DNA of 64,000 bases from Anopheles merus (lineage: Eukaryota; Arthropoda; Insecta; Diptera; Culicidae). The notes beneath the pieces were generated by a model, which worked only from the letters and a program-made list of their open reading frames with translations, was not told the origin of the DNA and did not search any database. Position 1 is the first letter of the stretch. The number at the start of each line of letters is the position of its first letter. The stretch is from assembly GCF_017562075.2 (NCBI RefSeq), contig NC_054084.1, positions 47,566,197 to 47,630,196 of the forward strand, read 5' to 3'. Made by a program: the position numbers and the translations under genes. This document shows positions 61,336 to 64,000 of this stretch, in pieces.

Positions 61336-64000
61336 GTGGGGGGGGGTTACTAGCTGACGACAGGGAGTAAGAGAAACAGGCCGGCAGTGTAAAGAGTAAA
61401 GAAAAGGGCAAAACTGTTAAAGAAAACGCTTGTATTGTATAAACGATTATATGGTGCAAATCGAAGGAAAAGGTGGTTTGCAAACACTTATTTCTGATAT
61501 ATTTGATTGTAGTTGATGAATTTTTTCTCCTAACCAAACAACCCCTCCCCTAATTGCTAAAAGCGAGTCTATAGAATCTCTATTATAGAGAAATGAAGAA
61601 AAAAACAGGCCGAAGAAAAAAAAAAAAGAAAACATACACACAAATGCGCACTGCCAATTTGTAAACAAAATATTATTACAAACTTTAAGAAGGTTTAAGA
61701 ATATATAGGCGACACACAAACAAAGCAGCTGTGAACGCGAATGAATGAGTTTCACGATGCAAATATAAGTGCATTTGCATAACGATACTGTTCCGTTTGC
61801 AAATCAAAACACACATTTAGAGGTTAACCGTTGATCATAACAAATAGTGTGTGTGTGTGTGTTTTTTTGTTTTGCTTTTCTTTTGTTCGTTGCCCCAAAA
61901 ATCGTATTTAAATATTATTATTGTGATTATAAACACGTTGTCTCGGAAAGTACGCAGCGTAGCGAAACGCGTATATGCCAACTAATGGAAAGCGATCGTT
62001 TTTGTGTTTCATTGTGATCATTTATAACACACAACCACGTGGTAAGTGTTTTTTTTATTGCCGATAACTCTCTAGCAACAGACCATTCATGAACGATCGG
62101 CAACTGATCAGATACATAGAGTATCAACACAGGGCCTGAACACATTGGGCAATTCTGTCCATGTTAAATTTGTTTTATTTTCGGGTTATTTTTGAACACG
62201 AGCAAAAGAGACAGCAATGCAAAAACAAAGAGAAAAAAATGTGGAAAAAAATTCAACAACAGAAAAACAGCATTAATTTCAGTGAGTATACTCCGTATTA
62301 ATAATACCAAACAGCGCTCGCAAGTTATTGAAAATTAGAGAGAAAAAGAACAAACCAACAAAAAAAACAAGGTGACAAACAAATGAAAAAGCTAGAAACA
62401 AAAACAAAACATAACCGGCACTGTGGCTCCAGTTTTGGTGGGGTAAGCGGGGTGGGGGGTTGGTGGAGGGGAGGGGGTGTAAGGGAATAGTAGTTAAAGA
62501 TTTGAAGCCGAATTTGAAAGAAAATTAAACATAGTTACACTCATGCACACAAAATCGACAATATGTAAATAGATAATGAGGAACAAAATCTATCTTAAAA
62601 CTAATAAAACTAGCTAACTAAATAGAAGTGGGGAGGATGGATCGATTCCAGTTACAGAAGGGGCAAAAGGACGAATAATGAGGCACACATACACTCACAC
62701 AAGCACAAACACACATGCACATACATACATGCATACATACATGCATACGATAGCCCTTTCTTCGCTGTGGCACGATCGTGGCTCCTTGGATTGCTTACTT
62801 AAGGTCCTAAAGCTACACTCTAACTAGCCACGATAACGTTTTAGGTAACAATACTGCTACTGCAAAAGAGAGCAGAAGAAACAACCAAAGCAAATAAAGA
62901 GCAGAACTAGTAAGCTGTGGTGTGGTCGGAAACACAAACAAAACAAAATTAACATTTTTTGTACATAAAACTTAGTAAGCACTGCGTGTGTATGTATGTG
63001 CGTGCGTGCGTGTGCGTGCGTTGGTTTGTGATTGAGCGTGTTTATAATATGCGCATTTGCACAGTGAATACCTAAGCTCTAGTAGTAACAGAATAGATGC
63101 CGAACGCAGCAGAACTGTGCAAAATTCCAGCAAAATACATTGTTTTTCCTACATATTTCAAAACAAAACAAACCAAAAACGAATGCTTGAAAAAAAATGT
63201 TACAAAAATCTTACAGCAAAAAGTGTTTTTTTTCGGTATTCGGTCTAAAGTACGTATTTAAAGCGGAAGAAGAAAGTCTACGACAAGTGTAAGCGCGCAC
63301 GGTCGATTGTCAGTATCGGCCAGAGTGCACACTGCGAGCCACTTAGTAGGCAGGGAGGGTGTTTGTTGCTGCCTTCGTGTGTGTGCGTTTGAGGAGAACG
63401 CGATGGCAAGCGACATGTAAGCGCAACGTAAAAAAGCAAATAAAGCAAGAAACACTTGAACAGCAATGAAAAAGTAGTAAACATTACAATAACGATAGAA
63501 TGAAACGCTACTACCCAAACACTCTCTAACATTAATGAGACGCATTATTTTGGGCGGAGCGGCGGCGGAAGGAAAGATTCTAACTAACAAAAAGTAAAGA
63601 AAACAAACAAAACGAAACCAAAAAAAGCGCAACAGTCAATAGTGTCACACAAAAAGTATAACACATACACACACACCTACACACAACCAAGCGGATAAAA
63701 TAATAGTGATCCAGTAGTGCCACGCACGGACGATAGTTTGTATCCAGGTCTCTGCTGCGCGTGTTTACGTATAACGGCAGAACGCGCGGGAACGCAAAGG
63801 CGTAAACGACGTGGAGTGTAGAGCAAACAACTAGAGAAGTACCACAGATGGTGTGTATTATTATTATAGCCTTTTTGTTTTTGGAGTTTTGGGGGTACAT
63901 CACCAGCCGCCTGGATTTACGTTTTTGAAATGCCGAGTCCAAACTTTCGTAACCAAGAGTACTCTTTGCTGCTCTCTAAGATACTACACAGATAAGGGTG

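Overview
The window is eukaryotic, AT-rich nuclear DNA from a mosquito, most probably Anopheles of the gambiae complex. The evidence is spliced insect genes with short GT-AG introns, several copies of a tRNA-derived SINE that matches the Anopheles SINE200 family by its layout, a dense population of small inverted-repeat transposons (MITEs), and an arrestin that I recognise as the 383-residue mosquito/fly Arr1 type. The species call is inference; the gene families are read directly from translation.

Five protein-coding genes can be assembled exon by exon, and all five reading frames close without stops. (1) A croquemort-type CD36 scavenger receptor on + (3231..5038, 5 exons, 492 aa). (2) Sensory arrestin Arr1 on + (14807..16511, 4 exons, 383 aa), with a clean TATA box, an initiator and a photoreceptor-type RCSI-like site upstream and a poly(A) signal downstream. 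(3) The Nck/Dreadlocks SH3-SH3-SH3-SH2 adaptor on - (21400..23080, 5 coding exons, 403 aa), convergent with Arr1. (4) An adenosine-kinase-like pfkB sugar/nucleoside kinase on - (28879..30443, 4 exons, 383 aa). (5) A YjbQ/UPF0047 family protein on + whose coding exons lie at 41492..41654 and 55193..55770, split by a 13.5 kb intron. It has a puzzling open Gly/Ala-rich stretch upstream of its first ATG.

Between the genes lies a transposon-rich landscape. 5.3-12 kb holds a pogo/Tc1-type MITE, a dead Ty1/copia gag, a SINE, a hAT-type MITE, and two copies of a 552-bp element facing each other, which form a 1.3 kb near-perfect fold-back. 26.3-26.8 kb has two adjacent MITEs near the upstream side of the dock gene. 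31.5-35.8 kb is a cluster of four copies (a fifth lies at the left edge of the window) of a 666-bp element with CCCAAATAGCCA termini and an internal array of about 40-bp repeats. One copy is split by a solo LTR with a perfect 5-bp target duplication. The cluster sits between two inverted CAGTGTGGCCAGATT ends about 6 kb apart. The giant intron of gene 5 carries a second hAT-type MITE made largely of TCCGGAGTRA repeats, a TA-microsatellite palindrome, two or three SINE copies, a TA-flanked fold-back element and a rotted non-LTR reverse transcriptase on -. The last 8 kb (55.77-64 kb) has no recognisable gene. It is A-rich on the + strand with long CA and GA microsatellites, as expected of a very long 3' UTR or intergenic DNA.

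The five genes have no shared pathway. They look like ordinary neighbours, and no operon-like logic is expected in this organism.
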